64,000 nt of DNA from JBEKTY01 sp049515555 (GTDB lineage Bacteria; Planctomycetota; Planctomycetia; Pirellulales; Thermoguttaceae), in the NCBI GenBank assembly GCA_049515555.1, contig JBEKTY010000002.1:56719-120718 (forward strand), read 5' to 3'. The translations under genes were made by a program, and so were the position numbers. This document shows positions 17,645 to 27,378 of the stretch, piece after piece (positions within the stretch are counted from its first letter, which is position 1; each line of letters starts with the position of its first letter). The notes beneath the pieces are model-generated. The model was given only the letters and a program-made list of their open reading frames with translations. It made no database searches and had not been told where the DNA came from.

Positions 17645-18030
17645 CATGCTCTGAGGTTGCGCTACATCAGCAAGAGCCCTCCGGACTGTGTCTGGGGGGT
17701 GAACCGTCGCGATGGTTCTTTACCGCCCGCGGCAACAGGTTGTTTCTTGTTCGGCCGCCTCATTGCCTCATCAAGTCACACGTATGATGAGATTCTCATC
17801 AAACCACCCTTTGATGAAGCAGCCGGCCGCGCTTCGAGAACTCATACCTTTCATGAGACTCGGGCTGAATCTGCCAGGATCGCCCGAAAGCGGCGAAACT
17901 TCCGCCGACCAAGACGAAGCGCGAGAATCCGGGTCCTGCCCTGCTGGTCAAAGACGACAAGCCCTTTGTCCCCAGGAAGCGTGAGCGCAGGGGCTATTCT
18001 TTCCCAAGTGAACTGACGGCTCCATGGACG

Positions 18031-20106
18031 GTGAAAGAGATCTATCGTTTGCACTTGCCGGGTTCCGTCTTTGGCGCGATCAACGGCTCCACCATCACGC
18101 TCTACGTCCCCACTTCCACTGATGTGAAGGCACTCGCTCCGACGTTTGACCTGGCGCGTTTCGCCACAGCGAATCCGGCCTCAGGTACGATGAGAGACTT
18201 CAGCAAGCCGCAGACCTGTACCATCACAGCCCAGGACAAATCGACCAGGGACTATACCGTGCAGGTGGTGAAGACCGCGGCGCCCATGCACTTCACCTGG
18301 ACGTCGAATAATGCCGGCAACTTCGATGACGGCACTCAATGGAAGACCAATCTTGGCGCGGTTGCAGCCCCTGCCGCTGGCGGAAATTCCGACTACATTC
18401 TTAATTTCTATGCGCCGGGCAGATACGCGGTGACGAGAGAGGCCGCGGGCGATTTCGTGCTCAGCCAGCTCAATTTCGGCAGCTCTCTCCTGACGCTGAC
18501 TTCCAAAGCCACGCTGCTATTCGCCAAGAGCAAATCGTATGGCTCCTTGCCGTACATGAACAGCCAGAATCGCGCGGAGGTCACCATCAAAGCGCCGCTC
18601 AGGCTCGATGCCGATTTCACCATCGATGGACTCGAAACCGATGACACGCGCGTGTTCTTGCCGGGCACCATCTCTGGCACCGGCGCCGTGATCAAGAACG
18701 GTCCACACACGGTCTACATAACCAATGCGATCAACACCTATAGTGGCGGAACCACCATCAATGACGGCTGTCTCTCTGTGCACACCCAGGGGTTGGGGAC
18801 AGGTCCTGTAACGGTGAATAATAGGGGGACCATCAGTTTCGACGGAGCCTCAGTGACGAACGCGCTCACCTCGAACGGTGGATGCATTTCCGGCGGCAAC
18901 AACGCCCGCTGGAACGGGCCCGTGAAGCTGAATGGGAATACCAAGGTCCATGCTTATGATTGTCTGGAATTCAATAACAAAGAAGGCGGCATCAGTGGCT
19001 CCGGTGGCCTTACGCAGACCGGACATCCCGTCGACCATGGGATCAGGAGCGGAACGATCAAGCTCTTCGGATACAATACGTACACAGGAGCTACCAAGAT
19101 TGAGATGGGACTCATGGAGATCATGTCGTCGCTCTACAATAATGATCCTACGCGCTGGACCCCGGCAAATATCACCGTGAATGGAGCGGCGGGTGAACTG
19201 CGGTTGCATGTCGGCGGCGCTGGCGAATTCACCATAGCGCAGGCCGGAACCATGCTCAAACAACTCGCCACCGGCGTCAACCAGAACGGTCTCATGGCCG
19301 GCGCCACCTTTGGCCTGGATACGACCAACGCCACGACGGTGCAGGAACTTTCTAGCAATATCACTGACTCCCAAGGTCCGAGCGGCGGCAGCGTGACGCT
19401 CAAGAAATGCGGCGCAGGGACGCTGAAGATCTCTGGCACCAACACCTACAGCGGCCAGACCATCATAACCGGCGGCACCTTGAGCATCGATTCGTTCAAC
19501 AGCGTGGCGAAACGCAAGGCCAACAGCAGCCTGGGCGCTCCGAAAACCGATGCCGATGCTGAGATCATGATCAGTGGTGGGAGCACCCTAATTTATACCG
19601 GCAAGGGTGAGACCACCGACCGGACGCTGAATCTTCCCGGTGGCAGGGACACCATCACCCTGGATCAATCTGGCACGGGCCTGCTGAAACTGACCAGCGC
19701 CTTGGTGCTGTCCGGCTATGCTGAAAGCAAAACAATCGTCCTGGCCGGCTCTAGCGCTGGCACCGGCGAACTCGCCTGCAATATCGACAACGTCTATGAC
19801 CGCGCAGGCAGGGCGACGACCTCCATCACCAAAACCGGCACCGGCACCTGGACGCTCTCCGGCACCAACAGTTACACCGGCCCGACGACGATATCCAAGG
19901 GCACCCTCGTGCTTGCGAGCGCGCGGAGTCTTGGTGAGAACACCGACGTCTGTATTTCTGAAGGCGCCATGGTTGGCCTGGACTTCAAAGGAGAAATGCG
20001 TATTCGTAAGCTTTGTTTTGACGGGAAGGTTCAGCCTCCCGGTACGTATGGGGCAGTGAACGCCGCTAAGTACATTCGAGGAACGGGCGTTCTGAGAAGC
20101 CCGTGA
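18031..20106 (+). CDS. Autotransporter-associated beta-strand repeat protein, N-terminus abnormal
   Basis: 691 residues if the GTG at 18031 is used, but the frame is open back to 17869 with no good start and no signal peptide. An N-terminal segment (TITLYVPTSTDVKALAPTF; FSKPQTCTITAQDKSTRDYT) resembles the short Ig-like DUF5018-type domain. It is followed by repeated passenger-type motifs: NTYSGGTTINDGCLSVH, NTYSGQTIITGGTLSID, NSYTGPTTISKGTLVL, each preceded by a G-T-x-x-L/x-SGTN element. These are PATR repeats, which form a right-handed beta-helix on the cell surface. The C-terminus (GTYGAVNAAKYIRGTGVL) is the usual end of non-autotransported members. Base composition is visibly lower in GC than its neighbours. 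Missing export signal suggests a 5'-truncated, possibly acquired gene. Confidence 0.7.
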   Translation: MKEIYRLHLPGSVFGAINGSTITLYVPTSTDVKALAPTFDLARFATANPASGTMRDFSKPQTCTITAQDKSTRDYTVQVVKTAAPMHFTWTSNNAGNFDDGTQWKTNLGAVAAPAAGGNSDYILNFYAPGRYAVTREAAGDFVLSQLNFGSSLLTLTSKATLLFAKSKSYGSLPYMNSQNRAEVTIKAPLRLDADFTIDGLETDDTRVFLPGTISGTGAVIKNGPHTVYITNAINTYSGGTTINDGCLSVHTQGLGTGPVTVNNRGTISFDGASVTNALTSNGGCISGGNNARWNGPVKLNGNTKVHAYDCLEFNNKEGGISGSGGLTQTGHPVDHGIRSGTIKLFGYNTYTGATKIEMGLMEIMSSLYNNDPTRWTPANITVNGAAGELRLHVGGAGEFTIAQAGTMLKQLATGVNQNGLMAGATFGLDTTNATTVQELSSNITDSQGPSGGSVTLKKCGAGTLKISGTNTYSGQTIITGGTLSIDSFNSVAKRKANSSLGAPKTDADAEIMISGGSTLIYTGKGETTDRTLNLPGGRDTITLDQSGTGLLKLTSALVLSGYAESKTIVLAGSSAGTGELACNIDNVYDRAGRATTSITKTGTGTWTLSGTNSYTGPTTISKGTLVLASARSLGENTDVCISEGAMVGLDFKGEMRIRKLCFDGKVQPPGTYGAVNAAKYIRGTGVLRSP

Positions 20107-20850
20107 ACCTTCACCACCACCGGCATGGAGATTAATGGGAGGCGTCTTATGACAGGCGACGTCCGTCGACGGTGCTCATCGCGGCGACTCATTTTGGCCC
20201 CCGAACGCGGAAACTAGGTTGAACCGGGTCTTTCATCGCAGAAAGCCAAATGTATTTCGAGACGTCCTAGAAACCGACCCCTTTCTCGGAACGTGTTTTA
20301 ATCTGCCATCAAACGTTTCCGTCGAGCAATATGGGACGGTCCGAGAGCAACCAGCCGGAGAAGACCAACCGCACGTCGCGAGAATGGAACCATTTGCGGA
20401 ACGCGATAACTCGGCATGATGGTCCCCGTCAGTTGCGCAGGGCATGGCCTTGCCTGCTGGCAGCGGAGTGTCCTGTCTTATTCAGTCTGCGATCCGCTTG
20501 CCTTGCCGGTTCCTCACGGTATAATGACCCATCAGGTGGGGTACGCGCGGATTTGGACGCGGCTTCACCAAGAGTTAATTCGCAGTCGTCGGACGACTGA
20601 ATGAAGAGCAGTTCGGCTTTGCCGGGAGGCTCGTTGAAGAGTAAGCCGACGCGGTCGAAGACCTTCGGGTCTTCCACCACGTCGGTTGTTTTGTTCCTGC
20701 CTGCGTGGAGCCGTTGCCGGAACATGGCCATACTTGCGCCACGGCCGGAGGTGTTTAGAATAAATAATTCCACCCCGCCTAGCAGTTTGAACTATGGCTT
20801 TGATCGGCCCGCAATGCTTCAAAACTGCGTGCGAATGAGGCAGATTTGCC
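20107..20850. other. 744-base stretch without a supported gene
   Basis: Only short frames with no recognisable family are present. A minus-strand frame at about 20600-20770 reads DVVEDPKVFDRVGLLFNEPP and could be a decayed C-terminal scrap. No start, ribosome site or domain supports it. Confidence 0.4.
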
Positions 20851-20857
20851 TTAATAA

Positions 20858-21046
20858 CTGGACTTTTGCAAATTGGGGTGAGGACGACACAAGCGGTCCC
20901 CCTCTCCCTCCGGGAGAGGGCCGGGGTGAGGGGAACCTGCGTTGGTCACGGAGAATGGAAAAGCAGTATCCTCACCAATTTCCCCTCACCCTAACCCTCT
21001 CCCGAAGGGAGAGGGGACCGGGCGTCCGCAATTTGCAAAAGTCCAG
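20858..21046. mobile_element. 189-base MITE with 17-base terminal inverted repeats
   Basis: The ends CTGGACTTTTGCAAATT (20858-20874) and its exact reverse complement (21030-21046) bound the element. Direct repeats TTAATAA flank it at 20851-20857 and 21047-21053, consistent with a 7-base target duplication. Inside, two long arms (about 20888-20936 and 20979-21016) are near-complementary and each holds its own small palindrome (CTCTCCC...GGGAGAG). The whole unit could fold into one long hairpin. It encodes nothing, so it would need a transposase supplied elsewhere. Confidence 0.75.
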
Positions 21047-21053
21047 TTAATAA

Positions 21054-21662
21054 CTCAAGACGACATTCGCCGCTTGCCTTGCCCTGCCGGCGATTGGCGG
21101 CATCACTGCTTACTCGTCGCAGTTGGCTAGGTCTGGCAGTGGCGACGCCAAGACCAGTTCGAGCGTAAGTGGAGCCCAAGCGACTGCCAGTCCGACCGCG
21201 ACCACACCGGCTTCATCCGCGAACCAGATTGTCACAACCGATGAGGCGCTGCCGGCGGGTGCGACCTCGTCCCCAGCGGCAGGAAAAGCCGCACAGAACA
21301 TGCCGATTGTGGGTAGCGTCCAGGGCGCCGGCAAGCCCATCGCCGGTTCAACGGTAACCCTCTTTTCCGCCGGCACGGGCGCTCCGACGCAGTTGGCCCA
21401 CGCCAAGACCGATGACCAAGGCGCGTTCAAGTTGACTTACGGCGAGGCTCCGGCGGACAGCGTCCTCTACGTCATCGCCAGGGGCGGTACACCGAAGGCT
21501 GCGGCGGACAAAGGACCGAACGACGCCGTCGCATTGCTGGCCGTGCTGGGCGGTACCCCGCCAAAGAGTGTCGTCGACGACGAATTCAGCACCATCGCTT
21601 CCGTGTGGACTTCGGCGCAGTTCCTGAAAGGTGAAGTGTTGAGCGGGACGAAGCTCGGCCTG
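21054..21662 (+). pseudogene. 5'- and 3'-truncated secreted protein with regulatory-like Ig domain
   Basis: The frame opens directly after the MITE target duplication with TTFAACLALPAIGGITAYSS, which looks like a signal peptide lacking its start codon. A low-complexity Ser/Thr/Ala stretch follows. Next comes a carboxypeptidase-regulatory-like (transthyretin-fold) domain: PIVGSVQGAGKPIAGSTVTL, then TDDQGAFKLTYGE. After it come NDAVALLAVLGGTPPKSVV and SVWTSAQFLKGEVLSGTKLG. The last segment normally leads into a longer repeat protein (NHL-type, from memory). Here the frame switches at LGL (about 21660) into methyltransferase sequence, so the 3' part has been deleted. Confidence 0.55.
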
Positions 21663-22164
21663 CCGTCGTGCTCGTGGGTGTCAACCGAGGCGATGTGTCC
21701 TGACCCGCAGGCCGCCATCGAGAAGTCGATCGGGTTCTTTTCGCACTTCTGCAGCGGCGTGAGCCTCATCTGGGGCGCAGGCCAACTGGAATCGCAGATG
21801 ACGGTCTCGCCGGCACAAGCGGTCATGGATGACGAGATCATCGCGTACGTGCGGCGCTACTGCCGGGGCGTGACCGTCGACGCGCAGACGCTGGCGGTAG
21901 CCGTGACGCGCAGCGTGGGCATCGGCGGCGAGTTTCTTGCCGCCGACCACACGGCGGCTCACCACCGCGCAGAGCTTTACCAGCCGCAGCTTCTTTGGAG
22001 GAAGGCGGCGCGCGGCCTGGTCTCAAGCTGGCAGCCGCCGGTTGGACGAAGTGGCTGAGGAACGGGCGGACCGCCTGATCGCCGCCAACCGATCCCCGTG
22101 TCTGACGCCAGAGCAAGCCGCGGAACTGCGGAAGATCGAACAGCGGTTCCTGGCAGAGAGCTAG
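21660..22164 (+). pseudogene. C-terminal remnant of a trimethylamine methyltransferase (MttB)-like gene, frameshifted
   Basis: From LPSCSWVSTEAMCPDPQAAI onward the sequence is the C-terminal third of an MttB-superfamily corrinoid methyltransferase: SHFCSGVSLIWGAGQLE, SPAQAVMDDEIIAYVRRYCR, VGIGGEFLAADHTAAHHRAE. The H-T-x-x-H-x-R-x-E block is typical of the family. The frame is lost near 21990-22010. The true C-terminus continues in another frame (RLDEVAEERADRLIAA; EQRFLAES) to the stop at 22164. The N-terminal two thirds are absent and replaced by an unrelated secreted-protein remnant in the same frame. The family includes pyrrolysine-dependent MttB and non-pyrrolysine glycine-betaine types; the fragment cannot tell which. 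Confidence 0.65.
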
Positions 22165-22262
22165 CCCGGGACGAGTTCACCGCATTTCGTCAAATCCAAG
22201 TCCGTGTTACTATAGACTTTGGCGCTCGACAGCGTTCTTTCACCATACAGCATTTTTCAAGG

Positions 22263-25223
22263 ATGAGTGCTATGATCCGAAGACATGTATTTGTACCCGC
22301 GTCCGTCCTGTTGGTGTCTTTGGCTTACCAGTTCTCGTCGGCCGCCGCCGCTTCGCCGTCGCTTGCCGAGCAGGCGCTGTCGTCCTTGCCACGGGGCAAG
22401 GGGCTGTGCATTCACCTGGGGTGTGGCGGCGCCGCAAATCCAGCCCTCATGGCCGAATTGGCCGCCCGAAGCCAGATGCTCGTCCATGGGCTGGCCACGG
22501 ATGATGCCTCCGCCGAGCGGGCCTGGAAGGCCATCGAGGCCGCAGGCATGACCGGGCAGGCCAGTGTGGAGAGACTCCGGCTTTCACCGTTGCCCTATAT
22601 GCCGAATTTGGCAAACCTGATCGTGATCGAGGACTGGAAAAGACTGGCCGTAAAGGGGCTCGCCCGCGATGAGGTCATGCGCGTGCTGGCCCCCGGCGGC
22701 ACGCTCTGCGTGCTGGAACATGGCAAGTGGACGAGAACCGTCAAGCCCCGCCCCGCCGAGATGGACGATTGGCCGCATCCGATGCACGACGTGGGCTGGA
22801 CCAGGACCTCGAAAGACAAGACTTTCTCGTTCCCCATCGGCCTGCGGTGGACGGACGGCTTGCCCAACAACATCAACTCCTGCACCGACTGCCGCGGCTG
22901 GGTGGTCGTCAAGGACATGCTCTTCACGCTCAGCGCCGCGGAGCCCGAGAACCTCGGGCAGGGCCGTAAGGAGGGCTATGACCTTTGGCTTTCGGCGCGT
23001 GACGCCTTCAACGGCCTGCCGTTGTGGAAGTTCAATGTCCACGTGGCCGACAAGGACGCGGCCGTCAATGCCTTCAACGTCCCCACGCTGGCCGCGGACG
23101 ACCAGAGCGTCTACACGGCCTATAAGAGCAACTGCGTGATTCGCGTCGACTCCAAGATGGGCAAAATCCTCTCGGAGCAACCGGCCAAGTACGCGGTCAA
23201 CCGCCTGGTGCTCGCCGAGGGCGTGGTGGTCATCGGGTCGTGGGCCACCAAGAACAACGACTGGTGCTACTTCTTCCCCAGCCCCGACACCGGCTGCCTG
23301 GAGGCCTTCGATGCCGCGACCGGCCGACGGCTCTGGCAGATGGACGTGACGCCCGAGCAGATCACCGCCAGCGACGGCGTGATCCACGTGCAGGTCGTCA
23401 CCAAGGTGCCGCGAGTAATCGGCGTGGACTTGCACCAGGGCAAGGAACTCTGGCGCGTGGAGCAGACCGAGGGCGACCAGCCCAAACTGAAGGTGGTCGG
23501 TGCCGGGCCGAACTACGTGGTCATCACCCATGTTCTTGACAAGAAGCAGCAATACTCGTCCGTCCTGGCGTCCCAGACGGGCAAAGTGATCCTTGACGGC
23601 CGGGTGATGAATGCCCGCCCGGGGTGGATCCCGGTAGTCGACGGGCTGGTGTGGTTTGCCGGCCGGAAGTATGACCCGGCCACGTGGAAAGAGAAGGGCC
23701 AGGTCGGGATGTGGTTTGGTGGGCATGGCTGCGTGGCCCAGACGATCGTTTGGCCGTACCTGCTGGGCGGTCGCGGCGGCGACCACGTCGACATGTCGCC
23801 CATCGCCCGAGGCGGCCGATCCGCCGCGCTGTCCTATTGCGGCGCCCGCTCGGGATGCATCGAGGGCATGGTCGTCGCCAACGGCATGCTCTACACGGCG
23901 CAGAACATTTGCAAGTGCATGCCGTCACACCTGTACGGCTTCCTCGGCCTTGGCCCTTGCGGCAGGGAGCCAACGGCGGAGGATTTCGCCGCGGCCCGCG
24001 AGGTGGAGAAAGGCCCGGCCTTCGGCGGCCCGCTCGCAACACCGCCTGCGGCCGAGGACGCAACGTGGCCCATGCTGCGGGCCGACGCCGCCCGATCGGC
24101 CTCTGCCCGGTGCAGCCTGCCGGTCGGGTTGCAAGAGTCCTGGAGCGTTCAGATCACGCCTGAAGGGAAAGGTCCGCTGGCCGCCGCCTGGGATTCGCAG
24201 TTGACCACTTCGCTGAGCGCGCCCGTGGTGGCCGAGGGACTGGTGTTCGCGGCCGCCTGCGACCAGGGGCAGATCGTGGCCTGTAAAGCCGGCAGCGGCA
24301 AACGAGCCTGGACCGCCACGCTCGGCAGCCGCATTGATGGCCCACCCACGTATCATCGCGGCCTGTGCTTCGTCGGTTGCCACGACGGCTTTGTCTATGC
24401 CCTGCGGGCCAAGAATGGCCAGTTGGCGTGGCGAGTCCAGGTTGCCCCCTGGTCGCGGCGGATCGTGGACCACGGGCGCGTCGAATCGCTCTGGCCGGCG
24501 CCGGCCAGCGTGTTGGCCCTCGATGGCGTGGTCTACGCCACCGCCGGCCGGACGTCCGAAAGCGACGGCGGAATCGCGCTGGTCGCCCTCGATGCGGCCA
24601 CGGGCAAGACTGTTTGGGCGCGGCAGATCGGTGTGGGCGCGCTGCGGATGAACGACATCCTTTCCATCAAGGACGGCCAACTCGCCTGGCGTTACATGCG
24701 CATCGACAAGACCACCGGCAAAATGCTGGCACCTGCCAGTCTCCCCACTCTCAAGGACACCGGCGGCGGTGGCGGAAAACTCGAAGGCGGCATCATGGAC
24801 GGCACTTACACCATGGCCAACAATCGCCGGGCAGGACAGAGCTTTGAACTGGGCGGCAAGCGCTATGACCTGCTGGCATGGAACGATCGGTTGGCAGTCG
24901 CCCCTCAGTTGGTGCTCTCCTCCGACGGACAAAAGGAAGTGGCGCGGATCTACACGCTAGGTTACCCGCGGGCGACGGCCCTGGCGCTGGCCCCGAACGC
25001 GGCCGTCTACTGCCTCCGCTCCTCCCAGTATGCCCAGCCCGGGGCGAAGGGCATGCTCAAGACCGTGTCGCTGGAAACCGGCAAGGCGATCCAGGAACTG
25101 CCCCTGCCCGGGCCAACCACCTACGACGGCCTGGCGATTGCTGGCGGAAAGGTGTTTGTGTCACTTCAAGACGGAAAGATGATGTGCTTCTGTGAAACCA
25201 ACGATGTGAGGACTGGCAAATGA
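22263..25223 (+). CDS. Exported fusion of methyltransferase-like domain and PQQ-like propeller
   Basis: 986 residues from ATG 22263; ATG 22272 is an alternative. The signal peptide is VFVPASVLLVSLAYQFSSAA. Residues about 45-160 resemble a class I SAM methyltransferase: LCIHLGCGGAANPALM corresponds to motif I, and EVMRVLAPGGTLCVLE to the later strand and turn. A PQQ-like region of two parts follows: KMGKILSEQPAKYAV, FDAATGRRLWQMDV, SGKRAWTATLGSRIDG, LRAKNGQLAWRVQV. Cysteine pairs (SCTDCRGW; ICKCMP) occur in the propeller. The stop overlaps the start of the next gene by four bases (ATGA), which implies translational coupling. A methyltransferase-like domain outside the cytoplasm, where SAM is not expected, suggests a binding rather than catalytic role; this is inference. 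Confidence 0.82.
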   Translation: MSAMIRRHVFVPASVLLVSLAYQFSSAAAASPSLAEQALSSLPRGKGLCIHLGCGGAANPALMAELAARSQMLVHGLATDDASAERAWKAIEAAGMTGQASVERLRLSPLPYMPNLANLIVIEDWKRLAVKGLARDEVMRVLAPGGTLCVLEHGKWTRTVKPRPAEMDDWPHPMHDVGWTRTSKDKTFSFPIGLRWTDGLPNNINSCTDCRGWVVVKDMLFTLSAAEPENLGQGRKEGYDLWLSARDAFNGLPLWKFNVHVADKDAAVNAFNVPTLAADDQSVYTAYKSNCVIRVDSKMGKILSEQPAKYAVNRLVLAEGVVVIGSWATKNNDWCYFFPSPDTGCLEAFDAATGRRLWQMDVTPEQITASDGVIHVQVVTKVPRVIGVDLHQGKELWRVEQTEGDQPKLKVVGAGPNYVVITHVLDKKQQYSSVLASQTGKVILDGRVMNARPGWIPVVDGLVWFAGRKYDPATWKEKGQVGMWFGGHGCVAQTIVWPYLLGGRGGDHVDMSPIARGGRSAALSYCGARSGCIEGMVVANGMLYTAQNICKCMPSHLYGFLGLGPCGREPTAEDFAAAREVEKGPAFGGPLATPPAAEDATWPMLRADAARSASARCSLPVGLQESWSVQITPEGKGPLAAAWDSQLTTSLSAPVVAEGLVFAAACDQGQIVACKAGSGKRAWTATLGSRIDGPPTYHRGLCFVGCHDGFVYALRAKNGQLAWRVQVAPWSRRIVDHGRVESLWPAPASVLALDGVVYATAGRTSESDGGIALVALDAATGKTVWARQIGVGALRMNDILSIKDGQLAWRYMRIDKTTGKMLAPASLPTLKDTGGGGGKLEGGIMDGTYTMANNRRAGQSFELGGKRYDLLAWNDRLAVAPQLVLSSDGQKEVARIYTLGYPRATALALAPNAAVYCLRSSQYAQPGAKGMLKTVSLETGKAIQELPLPGPTTYDGLAIAGGKVFVSLQDGKMMCFCETNDVRTGK

Positions 25224-27364
25224 TACGTTTCTCATTTCTTGTCAGACGCCCTCTCGGCATAGCCGTCATTCTTATGGCGGCCGCGACTGCGGCGCGCGCG
25301 GAATACAAGGAGACTGCGCATCGCCAGCCGGCCCCAGGCGAGACTGCCGTCAGCGGGCCCGGCGCCTACGACCAGCCCGGCAGGACGTACGTGCTCACCG
25401 CCGACATCTCGGGCCCCATGACGCCGATCTTCCTGGGAAAGGACGTGACGTTGGACCTGAACGGATACACACTCACGTTTGCCGCGGGCAACTACGAGCA
25501 CATCCCCAACTACGGCTTCGAGGAGGGCCTGAAGGACTGGGACGTCTCGCGGGCCCCCGGGGCCCAGGTGGTCTCCTCCGCGGTGCGTCCCATGGTCGGC
25601 CAGAAGATCCTGCAACTGAAGGCCGGCGACGAGATCGTCTCGCAGTACATCCGGCTGCCGGTGGCCGACCGTTCCTATTACGCCATGTGCGCCGTGGCCA
25701 CCAAGGACATGCGCGTGACGATCAACGTGGACGACCAACAGGGCGCACCGGTCGCCTGCGAGTTCCGCGGCGGCAAGGAACCGCGCGTGTCGCTGCCCGA
25801 GACGGCTTTGCGTCCCCAACTGGGCGGCGGCGTCACTTTCGCCCACCTGCACCACCGACCGGCGGGAAGATACCGCCTGCGGATCAAGGCCGAGACCGAC
25901 TGCCTGATCGACGAGTGCGACCTGCGTCCGGCCCTGGACGCCGGCATCGCCGTCGTGGGAGGCATCTGCCCCTGGGCCAGCTATTACAGCATGTTGAGGT
26001 GGTCTCCTTGCGCATTCTTCGACTACAACAAGAAGGATACGCCGGGCGTGGCCGTGACAGGCATTCCCGTGGTCAAGGGCGCAGGCACGGTGACCATCCG
26101 CAACGGCGTGATCCGCAATGCCACGCCGGGCATTCGCACCTGGGGCGTACTCTCCAACGCGGGCGAGGTGAGCGTCGTGCTGGAGAACCTGCGGATCGTC
26201 AACTCGGACATAAACAGCAATGCCGCCCGGCTTTCCCGCGGCACGCTGCGGGACTGCCGCTTCGAGGTCGATACGCCGTTCATCATCAATCGCCACGATA
26301 CTTCGGAAGCGAGCGTGAACGTGGCCGCGGCCACGGAGGTTGTGCATTGCGAGTTTCTCGGCGGCCAGGGAAATTTCTCCGGCGCGTGCCCCCAGATCCA
26401 CGACAACCTGTTCGTCAACGCCGAGACGGTGGTCAATCACTACTCGATCGCACCCGGCAGCGGCACCAAGGTCTACCGCAACCGCTTCGAGCCCAAGGCC
26501 GGCTCGGGCATCTACATCGGCGGCGGCAGCGACGTCGAAGTCTACGATAACGTGTTCCACATCGAGTCGTCGCCGCCCAACTGCGAGTACCGCTATACGA
26601 CCTACAGCACCAGCGCGGTTCGCCTCAGCGACTACGACGCCAAGCCCACCGATCCGCCCAACAAACGCTGCGCGGGCAATAGGGTCTATCGCAACAGGAT
26701 TTTCATCACGGGCAAGAGCTATCCCCAGTACGAGCGCTACCTGCCCCGGACCTACGCCTTCTTCATCAGCGTGGGCGGCGGCACGAACCTGGTCTACGAC
26801 AACGAGATCGTGCTGGAAAAGAAAGACGCCGGCAACTGCGGCATTTATGCGTTCTTCGTGGGCGGGTCGTCCAACGGCGGGCAGATCTTCAACAACCGTG
26901 TGGTTTCGAATTGTCCCGTGGCCTGGCTGGGGACCGATTATGGCAACGCGGCCAACATGGTTTTCTACGGGAACACGTTCGTCCGCGCGGCGGATACACC
27001 GGCCAAGACGAGGCCGATCGTGCTCGGAGCAGGCGGCAACGCCGTGCTCGACGCCGGTTTCCTCTCGAACACCTTCCAGGGCTGGAACGAACTGTTCGAG
27101 ACCCATAGCAATTCAGTCACTTACACGATGGGCTGGACGTTGAAGATCCGTGCCCCGGCGGGGGAGGAGATCGTTATTCTTGACAAAGAAGGCAAGGAAG
27201 TCCAGCGTGCCAAAGCGAGCCCGCAAGGGTCAGTCATGTTTCGCCTGGCGCAGTATAGGATCAATGCCGGAACGAAGACCGACTGCTCGACCTACACGGT
27301 CCAGATCGGCAACGAGCGGCGGACGATCCAGATGAACGAGGACCGGGAGATCAGGTTCAAGTAG
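25220..27364 (+). CDS. Exported right-handed parallel beta-helix protein
   Basis: 714 residues from ATG 25220, overlapping the upstream stop codon. The signal peptide (PLGIAVILMAAATAARA) is followed by a strand-rich start (YVLTADISGPMTPIFLGKDV), then a jelly-roll segment (NYGFEEGLKDWDVSRAPGA; VSQYIRLPVADRSYYAMCAV) inserted at about 95-235. Beta-helix coils follow (VTIRNGVIRNATPGIRTWGV; LRDCRFEVDTPFIINRHDT; GIYIGGGSDVEVYDNVFHIE; NLVYDNEIVLEKKDAGNCGI). The fold is shared by polysaccharide lyases and epimerases, but no family catalytic triplet can be assigned by eye. Its coupling to the propeller gene suggests a joint role in glycan binding or processing. Confidence 0.82.
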   Translation: MIRFSFLVRRPLGIAVILMAAATAARAEYKETAHRQPAPGETAVSGPGAYDQPGRTYVLTADISGPMTPIFLGKDVTLDLNGYTLTFAAGNYEHIPNYGFEEGLKDWDVSRAPGAQVVSSAVRPMVGQKILQLKAGDEIVSQYIRLPVADRSYYAMCAVATKDMRVTINVDDQQGAPVACEFRGGKEPRVSLPETALRPQLGGGVTFAHLHHRPAGRYRLRIKAETDCLIDECDLRPALDAGIAVVGGICPWASYYSMLRWSPCAFFDYNKKDTPGVAVTGIPVVKGAGTVTIRNGVIRNATPGIRTWGVLSNAGEVSVVLENLRIVNSDINSNAARLSRGTLRDCRFEVDTPFIINRHDTSEASVNVAAATEVVHCEFLGGQGNFSGACPQIHDNLFVNAETVVNHYSIAPGSGTKVYRNRFEPKAGSGIYIGGGSDVEVYDNVFHIESSPPNCEYRYTTYSTSAVRLSDYDAKPTDPPNKRCAGNRVYRNRIFITGKSYPQYERYLPRTYAFFISVGGGTNLVYDNEIVLEKKDAGNCGIYAFFVGGSSNGGQIFNNRVVSNCPVAWLGTDYGNAANMVFYGNTFVRAADTPAKTRPIVLGAGGNAVLDAGFLSNTFQGWNELFETHSNSVTYTMGWTLKIRAPAGEEIVILDKEGKEVQRAKASPQGSVMFRLAQYRINAGTKTDCSTYTVQIGNERRTIQMNEDREIRFK

Positions 27365-27378
27365 TATGGGGTTGATCC

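Noticed and set aside
20429..20773. Possible minus-strand gene of 114 codons
   Set aside because: No start signal or family; only a short stretch looks protein-like.
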